From positions 1 through 64,000 of the forward strand of contig CAZVNP010000005.1 in NCBI GenBank assembly GCA_964628285.1: a stretch of 64,000 nt of DNA. Direction: 5' to 3'. This DNA is from JAPLDP01 sp964628285 (GTDB taxonomy: Bacteria; Bacteroidota; Bacteroidia; Bacteroidales; JAGONC01). The position numbers and the translations under genes were made by a program. Under the pieces are notes generated by a model. The model made no database searches. It worked only from the letters and a program-made list of their open reading frames with translations, and had not been told where the DNA came from. Shown here piece by piece: positions 17,352-26,979 of the stretch; position 1 is the stretch's first letter, and the number at the start of each line of letters is the position of its first letter.

Positions 17352-17526
17352 CCGTCAGACCGCATCACGTCATTGTGGTCCATCAATAATCCTGACATTT
17401 TCCACCTGATACCTTTCAAAGGGTATCGGGTATCATCATCCCTCCATAACAAAACATCCGTTAACAAAACAGGTAAAAGATTGTTTATAAGCCGGTATTG
17501 TTATAGTTGAATTATAAAAAATAATC

Positions 17527-18705
17527 ATGCCTGATTATCATTACCTTATCATCGGTGGCGGGATGACTGCCGATGCTGCCGTGAAAGGCATCCGCCGGGT
17601 GGATAGCAACGGCAGCATAGGTCTTATCAGCAGCGAGGGTTACCTTCCCTATGACCGGCCTCCATTGTCGAAGGCTTTATGGAAAGGCGAACCGATGGAT
17701 AAAATATGGCGACATACACCCTCCGGCCATGTTGAAACACACCTGTCACGGACAGTGAAAAAGATCGACTCCGGAAAGAAAATAGTCACCGATGATCAGG
17801 GCACTGTTTATTCTTACGGTAAACTTTTACTGGCCACAGGCGGGAGAGCGCGTCGCTTACCCTATCATGTGAATGGCATCATTTACTTCAGAACCCTGGA
17901 TGATTACCATGCGCTGAAAGCTTTGAGCAGTTCACATAAACACATCGCCGTGATCGGCGGGGGCTTTATCGGATCTGAAATTGCCGCGGCACTAACCATG
18001 AACGACACTTCCGTCACGATGATCTTCCCTGAAGAAAGCCTCGGAGCACATGTTTATCCTGCCGCCCTGTCGTCGTTTGTCCATGCTTATTTTCAATCAA
18101 AAGAGGTTCATATCATTTCCGGCGAGAGCGTGACAATGATCAAGCAACGTGATTCTTCATATGTTATTGAAACCTCTCACGGCAAAGAGTTGCATGTTGA
18201 TGGCGTTGTGGCCGGTATCGGCATTCTGCCCGAAACGGAACTGGCACATGCTTCAAAACTGGCCACCGATAACGGCATTATTGTGGACGAATACCTCCAG
18301 ACCACACACCAGGATATTTATGCTGCGGGTGATGTAGCCAACTTTTATAATCCTGTCCTGGGGAAAAGAATACGTCTGGAACATGAAGACAATGCCAACC
18401 GTATGGGTGAAACAGCAGGTATGAATATGGCCGGCGAGCATGTTCTTTACCACTACCTGCCATTTTTTTACTCCGATCTGTTCGATCTTGGCTATGAAGC
18501 CGTCGGTGAAATTGACAGCCGTTATGAAATGATCGGCGACTGGAAAGAACCTTTTCGTGAAGGTGTTGTTTATTATCTGCATCAGGGCAGGATAAAAGGG
18601 ATACTGCTATGGAATACATGGGGACAGGTGGAAGCTGCACGTCAGTTAATGGCTGAGAAAGGGCCTTTCACCGCACATACAGTGAGAGGACGTCTTCAGA
18701 CTTAA
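17527..18705 (+). CDS. FAD-dependent NAD(P)H oxidoreductase (ferredoxin-reductase/AIF-like)
   Basis: 392 residues with two Rossmann dinucleotide sites: IIGGGMTADAAVKGI at 8-22 for FAD and VIGGGFIGSEIAAAL at 142-156 for NAD(P)H, plus YDRPPLSK (42-49), ATGG (103-106) and AAGDVANF (266-273) typical of the pyridine-nucleotide-disulfide family. There is no redox CxxxxC pair, so it is of the ferredoxin reductase / apoptosis-inducing-factor type, not glutathione reductase. C-terminal domain (EPFREGVVYYLHQGRIKGILLWN) is typical of that group. Electron acceptor unknown. It follows the sphingolipid pair after a 175-bp gap that contains two copies of TAACAAAACA, and may be independent of it. Confidence 0.85.
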   Translation: MPDYHYLIIGGGMTADAAVKGIRRVDSNGSIGLISSEGYLPYDRPPLSKALWKGEPMDKIWRHTPSGHVETHLSRTVKKIDSGKKIVTDDQGTVYSYGKLLLATGGRARRLPYHVNGIIYFRTLDDYHALKALSSSHKHIAVIGGGFIGSEIAAALTMNDTSVTMIFPEESLGAHVYPAALSSFVHAYFQSKEVHIISGESVTMIKQRDSSYVIETSHGKELHVDGVVAGIGILPETELAHASKLATDNGIIVDEYLQTTHQDIYAAGDVANFYNPVLGKRIRLEHEDNANRMGETAGMNMAGEHVLYHYLPFFYSDLFDLGYEAVGEIDSRYEMIGDWKEPFREGVVYYLHQGRIKGILLWNTWGQVEAARQLMAEKGPFTAHTVRGRLQT

Positions 18706-18763
18706 CATCACTGCCGCTGATAAATCATGAAAAAGGATCGAACGATAGTTTTTCATAACGACA

Positions 18764-19237
18764 ATGGAAACACCTCCGACGGAACCGGTATTATTTCTTC
18801 TTCTTGAGAACATACTGTTTTACATGCTGAACAATAACCTCAGCAAGTCGCTTTCATTGACCCTTTCAATACCTATTTTAAACGGAAGGCAGGCAGCCGA
18901 TAATGTCAAACTGGGCGAATTGAACCTGCGCAATGCCAGGTTGAACGAAGAACAGGGTAAGGTCACCCTGCGCAAGGAGGTGGAACAGGCCTATTATGAT
19001 CTTAAAAATGCGATATCCAATTACGAAGCGTCACAGGGACAACTGGATGCGGCTGCCGCTTCATATGACGATTCCAAGACATGTTACGATGCAGGCATGA
19101 TGAATGCCCCCGACCTGCTGGTTCAGAAGAACGCCCTTATAAAAGCACAGTCCGGCTTACTTCAGGCTAAGTATGACCTTATTTTTAAGTCTAAGATCCT
19201 CGACTACTATATGGGCATTAAAATAACTTTACAATAG
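18764..19237 (+). pseudogene. TolC-type outer-membrane efflux protein, C-terminal remnant
   Basis: From about 18825 the frame reads NNNLSKSLSLTLSIPILNGRQAADNV and continues with the coiled-coil helices and the closing LQAKYDLIFKSKILDYYMGIKI of a TolC-family protein. Only the last ~130 residues exist; a full protein has over 400. The preceding 20 residues of the frame do not look like TolC and the upstream gap has no remaining part. So the 5' two-thirds were deleted. It is followed after 9 bp by the MacA-like adaptor gene, in the usual order of this operon. Confidence 0.8.
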
Positions 19238-19246
19238 CGTGAAAAG

Positions 19247-20401
19247 ATGAAAAAAAGAAGAAGAAATGTGATCATTATCGTGATCGTAGTCGTTGTGCTG
19301 GCATTGCTGATATCTCCTTTTATCAGGAGACATCCTAAGATCACGGCTGCCAGTTTCATCACGACCACTGTTAAAACCGGCACGGTAACCAATGAGGTGA
19401 CAGCCACCGGCACAATCAATCCGCTTGTATCGGTGGATGTTGGTACACAGGTTTCGGGCATCATCTCCAAAATATATGTCGACTACAACGATATTGTAAA
19501 AAAAAGTGAGCTGATCGCATTGATTGACACGACAACGCTGCATGCATCCGTGGTGGATACACGTGCGGCCTTATTGAAAGCCAGGGCGCAGCTGGCTCAG
19601 CAGGAAAAAGAGTACGTCAGATACCAGGATCTGCTGGCTCAGAAGGCCATCGCTCAGAGTGATTACGACACCCAATATGCCGGCTACCTGTCGGCAAAAA
19701 GCGATCTGGAAGCAGCCGAAGCCGATCTTAATAAAGCACAGACAAACCTTTACTATGCCAAAATCACGGCACCCATCGATGGTGTTGTCATTTCGCGCAA
19801 TGTGAACATAGGACAGACCGTGGCAGCAAGCTTTGCCACTCCCACCCTGTTCACCATTGCCAATGATCTGAAGAAGATGCAACTGCTGGCTTATGTTGAT
19901 GAAGCCGATATAGGCCAGGTGAGAAAAGGTCAGCCGGCTATGTTCAATGTTGACGCATACCCGGATGAAACATTCAGGGGAATTGTCGATCAGATACGGT
20001 TGCAACCCAACACCACGGGGAATGTCGTCACCTATACGGTTGTGATTGACGCACCCAATCCCGATCTGAAGCTTCTGCCAGGTATGAACGCCGATGTGTC
20101 GATCGTTGTCAGAAAAGATACCAACGTGCTGACTGTACCCATGGCGGCCTTTGAATTTTCGCCTTATTCCGACACCGCCGTCACAACAAATACCATAGAT
20201 ACTGTCTGGACATTAAGAGGAAACATACCCGTCCCCGTTAAAGTGAACAAAGGCATTGATGATGGCACCATATCGGAAATCTCGGGGAAGGGAGTGACCG
20301 ACACCCTGAGGGTGATCATCGGCCGAAGGGTTGTCGTCACACGTCAATACCGATCGATATTCCCGTCGCCACATAACAGACCGCATCCACCGAGAATTTA
20401 A
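19247..20401 (+). CDS. MacA-like periplasmic adaptor (membrane fusion protein)
   Basis: 384 residues: a single N-terminal transmembrane anchor (basic KKRRRN, then the hydrophobic run 8-25), the barrel-sandwich entry VTATGTINPLVSVDVGTQVSG, a coiled-coil hairpin (~85-165, ARAQLAQQEKEYVRYQDLLA and ASDLEAAEADLNKAQ-type text) and the return strand YAKITAPIDGVVISRNVNIG. Such adaptors join a MacB-type ATP-driven transporter to an outer-membrane TolC channel. The gene itself is intact, yet both neighbours are damaged: the TolC gene is truncated and the ATPase gene has an internal deletion, so it probably has no working partner here. The C-terminus looks slightly atypical (basic, proline-rich, ending PHPPRI). 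Confidence 0.85.
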   Translation: MKKRRRNVIIIVIVVVVLALLISPFIRRHPKITAASFITTTVKTGTVTNEVTATGTINPLVSVDVGTQVSGIISKIYVDYNDIVKKSELIALIDTTTLHASVVDTRAALLKARAQLAQQEKEYVRYQDLLAQKAIAQSDYDTQYAGYLSAKSDLEAAEADLNKAQTNLYYAKITAPIDGVVISRNVNIGQTVAASFATPTLFTIANDLKKMQLLAYVDEADIGQVRKGQPAMFNVDAYPDETFRGIVDQIRLQPNTTGNVVTYTVVIDAPNPDLKLLPGMNADVSIVVRKDTNVLTVPMAAFEFSPYSDTAVTTNTIDTVWTLRGNIPVPVKVNKGIDDGTISEISGKGVTDTLRVIIGRRVVVTRQYRSIFPSPHNRPHPPRI

Positions 20402-20406
20402 CAGAC

Positions 20407-20993
20407 ATGGAACAAAGCGAAGCCATATTGAAAATTGAAGATGTTCACAATATCTATGAGGTCGGTGAGGTCCATATCAACGCCCTGCGCGGGGTGACCC
20501 TGGAAGTGCACAGCGGTGATTTTGTCGCCGTCATGGGAGCCAGCGGCTCCGGTAAATCAACACTCATGCACATCCTGGGATGGCTCGACAGACCTACCAA
20601 AGGAAGGAACTCGTTTTGCGGGCGCTCGAATCGGTCGGCCTGAAGGACAGGATGTACAACAAACCCAACCAATTGTCGGGAGGACAGCAGCAACGTGTGG
20701 CCATAGCCAGGGCTATCGTTAACAATCCGGCCGTCATTTTTGCCGATGAACCCACCGGTAACCTTGACACGCACAGCAGCCTGGAGATCATGACCATTTT
20801 TCAGAAACTGAACAATGAAGGGGCCACCATTGTCTTTGTGACCCATGAAGCCAATCTGGCCGATTTTTGCAAATCGAAAGTCATGTTCAGTGATGGCAAA
20901 ATAATCTCAACAAAAACCAATGATAATCCTAAGTCGGCCCAGGCAGAGCTTGACAGGCTGCCTGTTATGGATGAAAATACAAAAGTGGTATGA
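20407..20993 (+). pseudogene. MacB-type ABC transporter ATPase with internal deletion and frameshift
   Basis: The first frame (20407-20643) has Walker [17 protein letters not shown] and then reads DRPTKG followed by out-of-frame text and a stop. The second frame (from about 20604 to 20993) resumes with [16 protein letters not shown], the signature [14 protein letters not shown], Walker [14 protein letters not shown] and the H-loop VFVTHEA. In normal homologues 55-60 residues, including the Q-loop (IGFVFQ-type) segment, lie between these two points. They are missing, and the frames differ by one, so the junction near 20603 marks a deletion of roughly 170 bp. The gene overlaps the permease gene by the usual ATGA, so the reading frame downstream is otherwise in good order. 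Confidence 0.85.
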
Positions 20994-22210
20994 ATGCGTT
21001 AATGATGATAAAAAGTGCCTTTGGTGCCCTGGGGAAGAATAAGTTCAGGACTTTCCTGACCATGCTGGGCATCATCATCGGTGTAGCCGCTGTCATCGTG
21101 ATGCAGGGCATAGGCAAAGGCACCGAGGCGGTTGTGAATAACCGTATTGCCAGTCTGGGTACCAACCTGGTCTTTGTAAGCCCGTCGGCGGCACGTGAGA
21201 ATGGTGTCAGACAAACCGCGGGAACACAGCAAAGCCTCACGGTCAACGATGTCGAGGCCATACGAAAATTTTGTTCCGACGTTCAATATGCCTCACCTGT
21301 TATCAGTACATCAGTACAGGTCAAATTCAGTGCAAACAACTGGCAGACGACCATACTCGGGGTATCGTCCGATTTCCTTAAAATACGTGACATGACCCTT
21401 ATCGACGGTGCATCGTTTAACAGTGAAGATATTAAAACGTCGGCTAAATATTGTCTCCTTGGCAATACGGTCAAGAACGAGCTGTTCACCAACAACGAAG
21501 ATCCTGTAGGAAAGACCATCCGTGTGGGTTTGATACCCTTCAAAGTGATCGGCGTGTTGGCGCCAAAAGGACAAACCGGTTTTGGGCGGGACCAGGATGA
21601 TATTATCCTTGCCCCTTACACAAGCGTAAAAAACAGGATCACGGGAAGCCGGTATATACAGCAGATCTTTGTGTCGGCACGCACTCTGGGTGACATTAAC
21701 CCGGCTGTCAGCGAGATCACCAGGACTTTAAGGATACAGCACAGGATAGCGAAGGGCCAGGCCGATGATTTCACCATCAACACACAGTCAGAGATAGCCC
21801 AGACGGCTAAATCCATCACAGGGGCTCTGACGACGTTGCTGGCCAGCATTGCGGCGATCTCACTGCTGGTGGGAGGCATCGGCATCATGAACATCATGCT
21901 CGTGTCGGTGACGGAGCGCACGCGTGAGATAGGCATACGCCTGGCTATCGGCGCCACAGCCTATGACATCCTCACCCAGCTCCTGATCGAGGCTGTTGTC
22001 CTGAGCATCACCGCCGGTCTCATCGGCGTGCTCTTTGGCGTGGCCGTCGCTACCGCCCTGTCACGCTTTGTCGGATGGGAGACAGTCATCACACCCGGCA
22101 CCGAGTTGGCCGCCTTCCTCATCAGCTCGTTCATCGGCGTCTTTTTTGGGTGGTATCCCGCACGCAAAGCTGCACGACTTAATCCCATCGACGCTCTTCG
22201 ATTTGAATAA
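20990..22210 (+). CDS. MacB-type ABC transporter permease
   Basis: 406 residues, four transmembrane segments: one N-terminal ([20 protein letters not shown], ~20-40), a large periplasmic MacB_PCD domain (~45-270), then the FtsX-type block of three helices starting [32 protein letters not shown] and ending in [20 protein letters not shown]. All family landmarks are present so the permease frame is intact. It starts inside the stop of the damaged ATPase gene (ATGA overlap). Substrate unknown; macrolides or peptides are typical for the family. Without the ATPase it cannot be energised unless another ATPase serves it. Confidence 0.9.
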   Translation: MNALMMIKSAFGALGKNKFRTFLTMLGIIIGVAAVIVMQGIGKGTEAVVNNRIASLGTNLVFVSPSAARENGVRQTAGTQQSLTVNDVEAIRKFCSDVQYASPVISTSVQVKFSANNWQTTILGVSSDFLKIRDMTLIDGASFNSEDIKTSAKYCLLGNTVKNELFTNNEDPVGKTIRVGLIPFKVIGVLAPKGQTGFGRDQDDIILAPYTSVKNRITGSRYIQQIFVSARTLGDINPAVSEITRTLRIQHRIAKGQADDFTINTQSEIAQTAKSITGALTTLLASIAAISLLVGGIGIMNIMLVSVTERTREIGIRLAIGATAYDILTQLLIEAVVLSITAGLIGVLFGVAVATALSRFVGWETVITPGTELAAFLISSFIGVFFGWYPARKAARLNPIDALRFE

Positions 22211-22268
22211 ACACCGCGGCATAGGTTGATCTTATGACCACCGGGATGATAATTGCGGAAACCTCGTC

Positions 22269-25139
22269 CTAGAAATGGTCATGATCCATGCCGTCACGCC
22301 ATCTCTCTCCCGGCTGGAACTGCGGCGCACCTTGAAAATTTCTGAGGTTATAAGTAAAGATGATCATGAGATAGCGGTTCAGGACTTCGGTCTGCGTATT
22401 CTCAATATAAGAGTCTGTCACCGTCCGGTTGATGCTGTTGTTGCTGTTGAGGATGTCAAAGGCATAAAGCCGCACCTCGGCAGCATTGTTTTTTAAAAAT
22501 TTATACCCTATGGACGCATTCCACAGCAGGTAATCTTTGACCAGCGGACTGGTGAATCCGGTGTACAGGGTATAGCTGATATCGGAGCCGAGGATGAGAC
22601 CTTTCCAGGGCAACAGGTTGATTTTGCCGGTAGCCACCTGGTAGAGGTAGTTGTTATCGGAAGCCGGCTGAATACTGTTCTTCACCAGGTTATAATCCAC
22701 CGAATAAGCCACGGTAAAGTCGATGTTTTCGCTGATATTGCTGCTCACAACCACACCGCCGTTGAAATCGGATGTATTGGCGTCATTCACGTTACCGTTG
22801 ATTAATCCGGGGGTATGGGAATATGAGATGCCGCCGTGAAGGTTCAGGTTGCTTTTGATGCTTTTCACCGGCACGCCGTACATAAAGAAAGACCGCACGT
22901 TCCAATAACCCCTGAGATTGACGGGTCTGGTGAGCTGTGATCCGGCATTCAGGATCATGCCGTTCTGAAGAACTGTATCAGCCTGTTCAAAAAGGATGGA
23001 ATTGCCGATGTAATTCTGTGTTAACATGCCGCTGAGGAAGATAAAAAAGGGTTTGATCCTGTCAGGATCGGTCCTCCCGTAACGGGCCACGATCAGGTGA
23101 CTGTACTGCTGTTTCAGGTCAGGATTACCGGTGGAAAGGATCAGCGGATTGGTGTTGTCGATGACATCCTGTAATTGGCCGACACCGGGGGTGTTGGTGA
23201 AAGTCCTGTAAAAAATCCTCAGATTATTGGAAGAGGAGAATTTATACATCATCACTGCCATAGGCAGGAGATTGTCGAAGTTCTTACTTAGCCTGGATGA
23301 TGACGGAAAGGTTTGGTCACCCGTTAAAAGGGTGTGCTGGTAATTGACTCCGGCTATGAAATTATATTTCACACCCCTCAGGCGGTAGCTGATGCCTCCC
23401 CTGTGGATTGTATTATATGTGCTGTATTTATTAGAAAGAGAGGTATCGGGAATGGAATATTGACCGCTTATGGAATCGAAGAGAAAGGTCTCCTTATCAG
23501 AATAATCTTTGGAATACGAGGGGTCATAGCTGAACTGTAACTGGCTGTTGACCCCCAATGGCTCGGTGTAGGCCAGATCGCCCGAAACCATATATCCGTC
23601 GGCGACAGTATGCGCATTCTGATCATTGGTCTGCAGGGAATCATAACCCACATTATAACGGCTTTGAGAGAGAAGATCGCTGTTACCGGTTTTATTATTG
23701 CATGCCGATCCTATATTCACCGAAACGGTTCTTCCTGTCTTATTGAATTTATGCCTGTATAAAAGGTTGCCCGACAGATCATACCCTGAATAAGTTGCAT
23801 TGTAATCGCTCGTGCTGCTGTTGATCATCACCTCATTGAGCAGACTGTTGGTCCCCGTCAGATCACTTGTGGAATGATTCTTCTGAAAGCTCAGGCGGGG
23901 TGTGAAAATGAAGGAATTCGACGAATCGATATTGTACTGCATGCGCATATTGAAACGGTGATTGTAATTGTTGCCGGCGGCGTCATTGGTTTCATGGTAA
24001 TATTGGCTCGTGGTGTCATTGATGAAATATTGCCTGTCGAGGATGCTGTTGGTCTTATTCCTCACCTGGTTAAAGAAATAGCTGGCAGTGATTTTGATTT
24101 TTTGTCCCCAGGTGTCACTGTAATTGAATCCTATGGCGTTTGTGGTGTTGATACCAGACTGTTGTCCGATGAAGAAGTTGCTCATATCAAATCCCATGGG
24201 GCCACCGCCGAAGGAACCACCGCCGCGACGGCCGCCACGGCCGCCGAAGCCTCCCAAGCCGCCGCGCCGGCCTGACATACCTGCCACCCCCAGGAAATCC
24301 TGCGAAGAGAAGTTCTGTTGGTTAACGTTGTTGCTCAACCCGATAATGGTCAAACGGCGCTGCTGACCGAACAGATTAAGGTTGCCGCCCACCTGGTACC
24401 TCCCGTCGGTGCCATAACCGGCGAAGAATCTACCAAACCGGCCTTTGTTCATACCCTGCCGTGTGACGATATTCATCGTCTTGTCGGTATTACCGTCGTT
24501 AAAGCCGGTGAACTGTGCCTGGTCGCTGAGCTTGTCGAACACCTGTATCCTGTCGATGATCTCTGCGGGGACGTTCCTGAGAGCCAGCGAGGGATCATCA
24601 CCAAAAAATTCCCGCCCGTCGACGAGCACCTTTTTGACATCCTCGCCCTGTGCTTTCACCGTGCCCTGCTCCACGGTGATGCCGGGCATCTTCGTGACGA
24701 GATCTTCGGCATTGGCGTCGGGGTTGGTCTTATAAGCACCGGCATTGTATTCGACCGTGTCGCCCCTCATCTCGGTGCGTATCTGTTGCGATTGAACCGT
24801 GATGCCTTCAAGCGGAGTGATGACCGGTTCCATCATGATATCCGCCAGACGGATGTCGGCATTGGTGACGATGATGCTTTGTTCATATTCTTTCAATCCG
24901 ACATATGTGGCCTTGAGCTTATACCTTCCCGGCGCCACATGCCTGAAGGTGAAAGTCCCTTCCAGACCTGACACCTCACCCAAAGCCCGCGTGGTATCAG
25001 GCGTATCCATCAGCAGAACATGGACACCTTGCAGGGGCGCATGATCGTCCTTGCCAAGGATCCGCCCGGTAATCGTAAAGGTCTGCGCATGAATAAAAAG
25101 GAAAGATAAAATCAGCATCAACGTAGTAAAATATCTCAT
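22269..25139 (-). CDS. TonB-dependent receptor-like outer membrane protein (CarboxypepD_reg plus beta-barrel)
   Basis: About 956 residues. Signal peptide ending near IHAQ, a carboxypeptidase-regulatory-like domain (GRILGKDDHAPLQGVHVLL), a TonB-plug-like domain (DTVEYNAGAYKTNPDANAED, then VKKVLVDGREFFGDDP), and a long barrel ending in NLRNFQGAPQF. The layout is that of the outer-membrane beta-barrel family (OMP_b-brl_3-like) common in Bacteroidota. Unusual is an Arg/Gly-rich insert (residues ~285-325, GRRGGLGGFGGRGGRRGGG) just inside the barrel region. MRYFTT at 25139 is the likeliest start; MLAM at 25148 is also in frame. It stands alone, with a promoter-like element at 25168-25175. Substrate unknown. 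Confidence 0.82.
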   Translation of the reverse strand: MRYFTTLMLILSFLFIHAQTFTITGRILGKDDHAPLQGVHVLLMDTPDTTRALGEVSGLEGTFTFRHVAPGRYKLKATYVGLKEYEQSIIVTNADIRLADIMMEPVITPLEGITVQSQQIRTEMRGDTVEYNAGAYKTNPDANAEDLVTKMPGITVEQGTVKAQGEDVKKVLVDGREFFGDDPSLALRNVPAEIIDRIQVFDKLSDQAQFTGFNDGNTDKTMNIVTRQGMNKGRFGRFFAGYGTDGRYQVGGNLNLFGQQRRLTIIGLSNNVNQQNFSSQDFLGVAGMSGRRGGLGGFGGRGGRRGGGSFGGGPMGFDMSNFFIGQQSGINTTNAIGFNYSDTWGQKIKITASYFFNQVRNKTNSILDRQYFINDTTSQYYHETNDAAGNNYNHRFNMRMQYNIDSSNSFIFTPRLSFQKNHSTSDLTGTNSLLNEVMINSSTSDYNATYSGYDLSGNLLYRHKFNKTGRTVSVNIGSACNNKTGNSDLLSQSRYNVGYDSLQTNDQNAHTVADGYMVSGDLAYTEPLGVNSQLQFSYDPSYSKDYSDKETFLFDSISGQYSIPDTSLSNKYSTYNTIHRGGISYRLRGVKYNFIAGVNYQHTLLTGDQTFPSSSRLSKNFDNLLPMAVMMYKFSSSNNLRIFYRTFTNTPGVGQLQDVIDNTNPLILSTGNPDLKQQYSHLIVARYGRTDPDRIKPFFIFLSGMLTQNYIGNSILFEQADTVLQNGMILNAGSQLTRPVNLRGYWNVRSFFMYGVPVKSIKSNLNLHGGISYSHTPGLINGNVNDANTSDFNGGVVVSSNISENIDFTVAYSVDYNLVKNSIQPASDNNYLYQVATGKINLLPWKGLILGSDISYTLYTGFTSPLVKDYLLWNASIGYKFLKNNAAEVRLYAFDILNSNNSINRTVTDSYIENTQTEVLNRYLMIIFTYNLRNFQGAPQFQPGERWRDGMDHDHF

Positions 25140-25167
25140 CGCCAGCACACGGTTTGGGGTTGAAGGG

Positions 25168-25175
25168 CAAAATTA
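25168..25175 (-). promoter_or_regulatory. -7 element for the TonB receptor-like gene
   Basis: On the minus strand TAATTTTG matches TAnnTTTG. A GAAA (TTTC on the minus strand) at 25192-25195 would be a -33 element at a short 16-bp spacing. It lies ~20-30 bp from the start codon. Confidence 0.35.
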
Positions 25176-25300
25176 TTTAATTACTGAGCCGGAAACGTAC
25201 GTTAGACGTAAAAAAGAGGATAAAGTTTAATACACTGAATCATATCCACATTCATGAGCATAATGCCGGTTATATAATTATACACTATGATTGACGGGAA

Positions 25301-26716
25301 TCAATAACGGTAAAAGCAAACTGTTTTTGGCTCCGTCATTTCCATCAGCGAGAACTTGATCCCTTCACGGCCCAGCCCGGAGTTTTTAATTCCGCCGAAG
25401 GGCATGGAATCTAACCGGTAATCGGTGGAATCATTGACCATCACCCCGCCGCACTCCAGATCATAAGCGGCCTTCAGGGCCGTATTCACATTGGAGGTGA
25501 ATACAGCGGCGTGTAAGCCAAACGGCAGGCTGTTGGCCTTTGCAATGGCTTCTTCAATGGTTTTGACAGGAAAGAGGTTCACTGCCGGGCCGAACACTTC
25601 ATCTTTAAAGATCTTCGCTGTCGCGGGGACATTCTCCAGCACCGTCGGCTCCATGACGGCCCCTGTTCTCCTTCCCCCGCAAAGGCAGGTGGCGCCCATG
25701 GTGACGGCTTCCTTCACCCACGTTTCAACCCTGACCGCTTCCTTTTCGGTAATCATGGGCCCCATGTCGCACTCCTCCGACAGCTTGTTACCTGTTTTGT
25801 ATTTCTTTGTAATGGCGACAAACCGCGTTTTAAATTCATCATAAATATCCTCATGAACATAGATCCTCTGCACGCCGATGCAGTTTTGTCCTGCCGCCCA
25901 GAAGGCACCTGACACACATGATTCCACGGCCATCCGGAGGTCCGCATCGTTCCACACAATGACCGGGGAGTTGGAACCCAGTTCCATCCCGATCTTTTTA
26001 ATACCTGCTATTTTTGTGATCTCTCTCCCGGCTTCCAGCCCGCCGGTAAAGGATATCATCCTGATGTCTTCATGTCGGACCAGGACGGGGCCTATCTCGC
26101 TACCCTGGCCGGTGACGACCTGCAAACATTCGGCAGGCAGGCCCGATGCCAGGAAGGCCTCCGCCAGCTTCAGGGCAGACAAAGGGGTGACCGTGGCAGG
26201 TTTGAGAATGACGCTGTTGCCGGCAGCAAAAGCAGGGCCCAGCTTGTGGGCGACAAGGTTCAACGGATCATTGAAGGGCGTTATGGCCAGTACGATGCCT
26301 ATCGGGAAACGGTAATAATAACCGATCCTGTTCTCACCTCCCGGAAAGGAATCGAAGGGTATGGTCTCGCCCAGGATTCTCTTCGATTCTTCGGCGGAAA
26401 TTCTCAGAGTGTTGACGCAACGTCCCGCTTCTTTCCTTGCTTCTTTTATTGTCTTGGAACCCTCCCTGGCTATGGTCCGGGCAAAATCTTCCTTGTTTTG
26501 CTCCACGTAAGCTGCTGTTTTGTAAAGGATGTCGGCCCGTTCAAAAACCGTCATCTTCCGTGCAGTCTGAAAACCTTTTTTGGCCGACTCAACGGCCCTC
26601 AGAGCATCCGCTTCAGAAGCCTTCGGCACGACATCTATCAATGAATTATCATAAGGATCATACACCGGTATGGTTTCGCTGGTCATCACCCACTGACCGT
26701 CTATCAGCATCTTCAT
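25301..26716 (-). CDS. Aldehyde dehydrogenase family protein (lactaldehyde/GapN-like branch)
   Basis: 471 residues, complete. The catalytic glutamate is in KIGMELGSNSP (E245) and the nucleophile in FWAAGQNCIGVQ (C279); FNDPLNLVAHKLGPAFAAGNSVILKP and the closing MPFGGIKNSGLGREG are classic. The GMELGSNSP/GQNC text places it near lactaldehyde, sulfolactaldehyde or non-phosphorylating glyceraldehyde-3-phosphate type dehydrogenases. The substrate cannot be settled from sequence. It is a single gene on the minus strand with gaps on both sides; a TAnnTTTG-type element lies at 26769-26776. Confidence 0.88.
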   Translation of the reverse strand: MKMLIDGQWVMTSETIPVYDPYDNSLIDVVPKASEADALRAVESAKKGFQTARKMTVFERADILYKTAAYVEQNKEDFARTIAREGSKTIKEARKEAGRCVNTLRISAEESKRILGETIPFDSFPGGENRIGYYYRFPIGIVLAITPFNDPLNLVAHKLGPAFAAGNSVILKPATVTPLSALKLAEAFLASGLPAECLQVVTGQGSEIGPVLVRHEDIRMISFTGGLEAGREITKIAGIKKIGMELGSNSPVIVWNDADLRMAVESCVSGAFWAAGQNCIGVQRIYVHEDIYDEFKTRFVAITKKYKTGNKLSEECDMGPMITEKEAVRVETWVKEAVTMGATCLCGGRRTGAVMEPTVLENVPATAKIFKDEVFGPAVNLFPVKTIEEAIAKANSLPFGLHAAVFTSNVNTALKAAYDLECGGVMVNDSTDYRLDSMPFGGIKNSGLGREGIKFSLMEMTEPKTVCFYRY

Positions 26717-26768
26717 AATAAAAGTTTTGAATGAATAATTTCAGATTGAGACGATTTCATGATGGGTA

Positions 26769-26776
26769 CAAATATA
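26769..26776 (-). promoter_or_regulatory. -7 element for the aldehyde dehydrogenase gene
   Basis: TATATTTG on the minus strand, 53 bp before the start codon. No good -33 element was seen 19-21 bp upstream. Confidence 0.33.
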
Positions 26777-26979
26777 TGACCTAATGGTGGAATTTAATAA
26801 TAATTATCCCAGGCATACAAAACGAAGCCAACATGCCAATCCGGGTCGATATGGTTGCCGGACAATAAATTCTTCCCTGAAAGACCAGGATTCACATATA
26901 CAGATCGTCCCATTAAGAAATAATTAGATGAGTTTCCCGACGTTAAATCAAAAATGGGATCCACTAAATCTGATCGGTT

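Noticed and set aside
24318..24971. A 217-codon open frame on the plus strand
   Set aside because: Antisense to the N-terminal part of the TonB-receptor-like gene; no recognisable domain.
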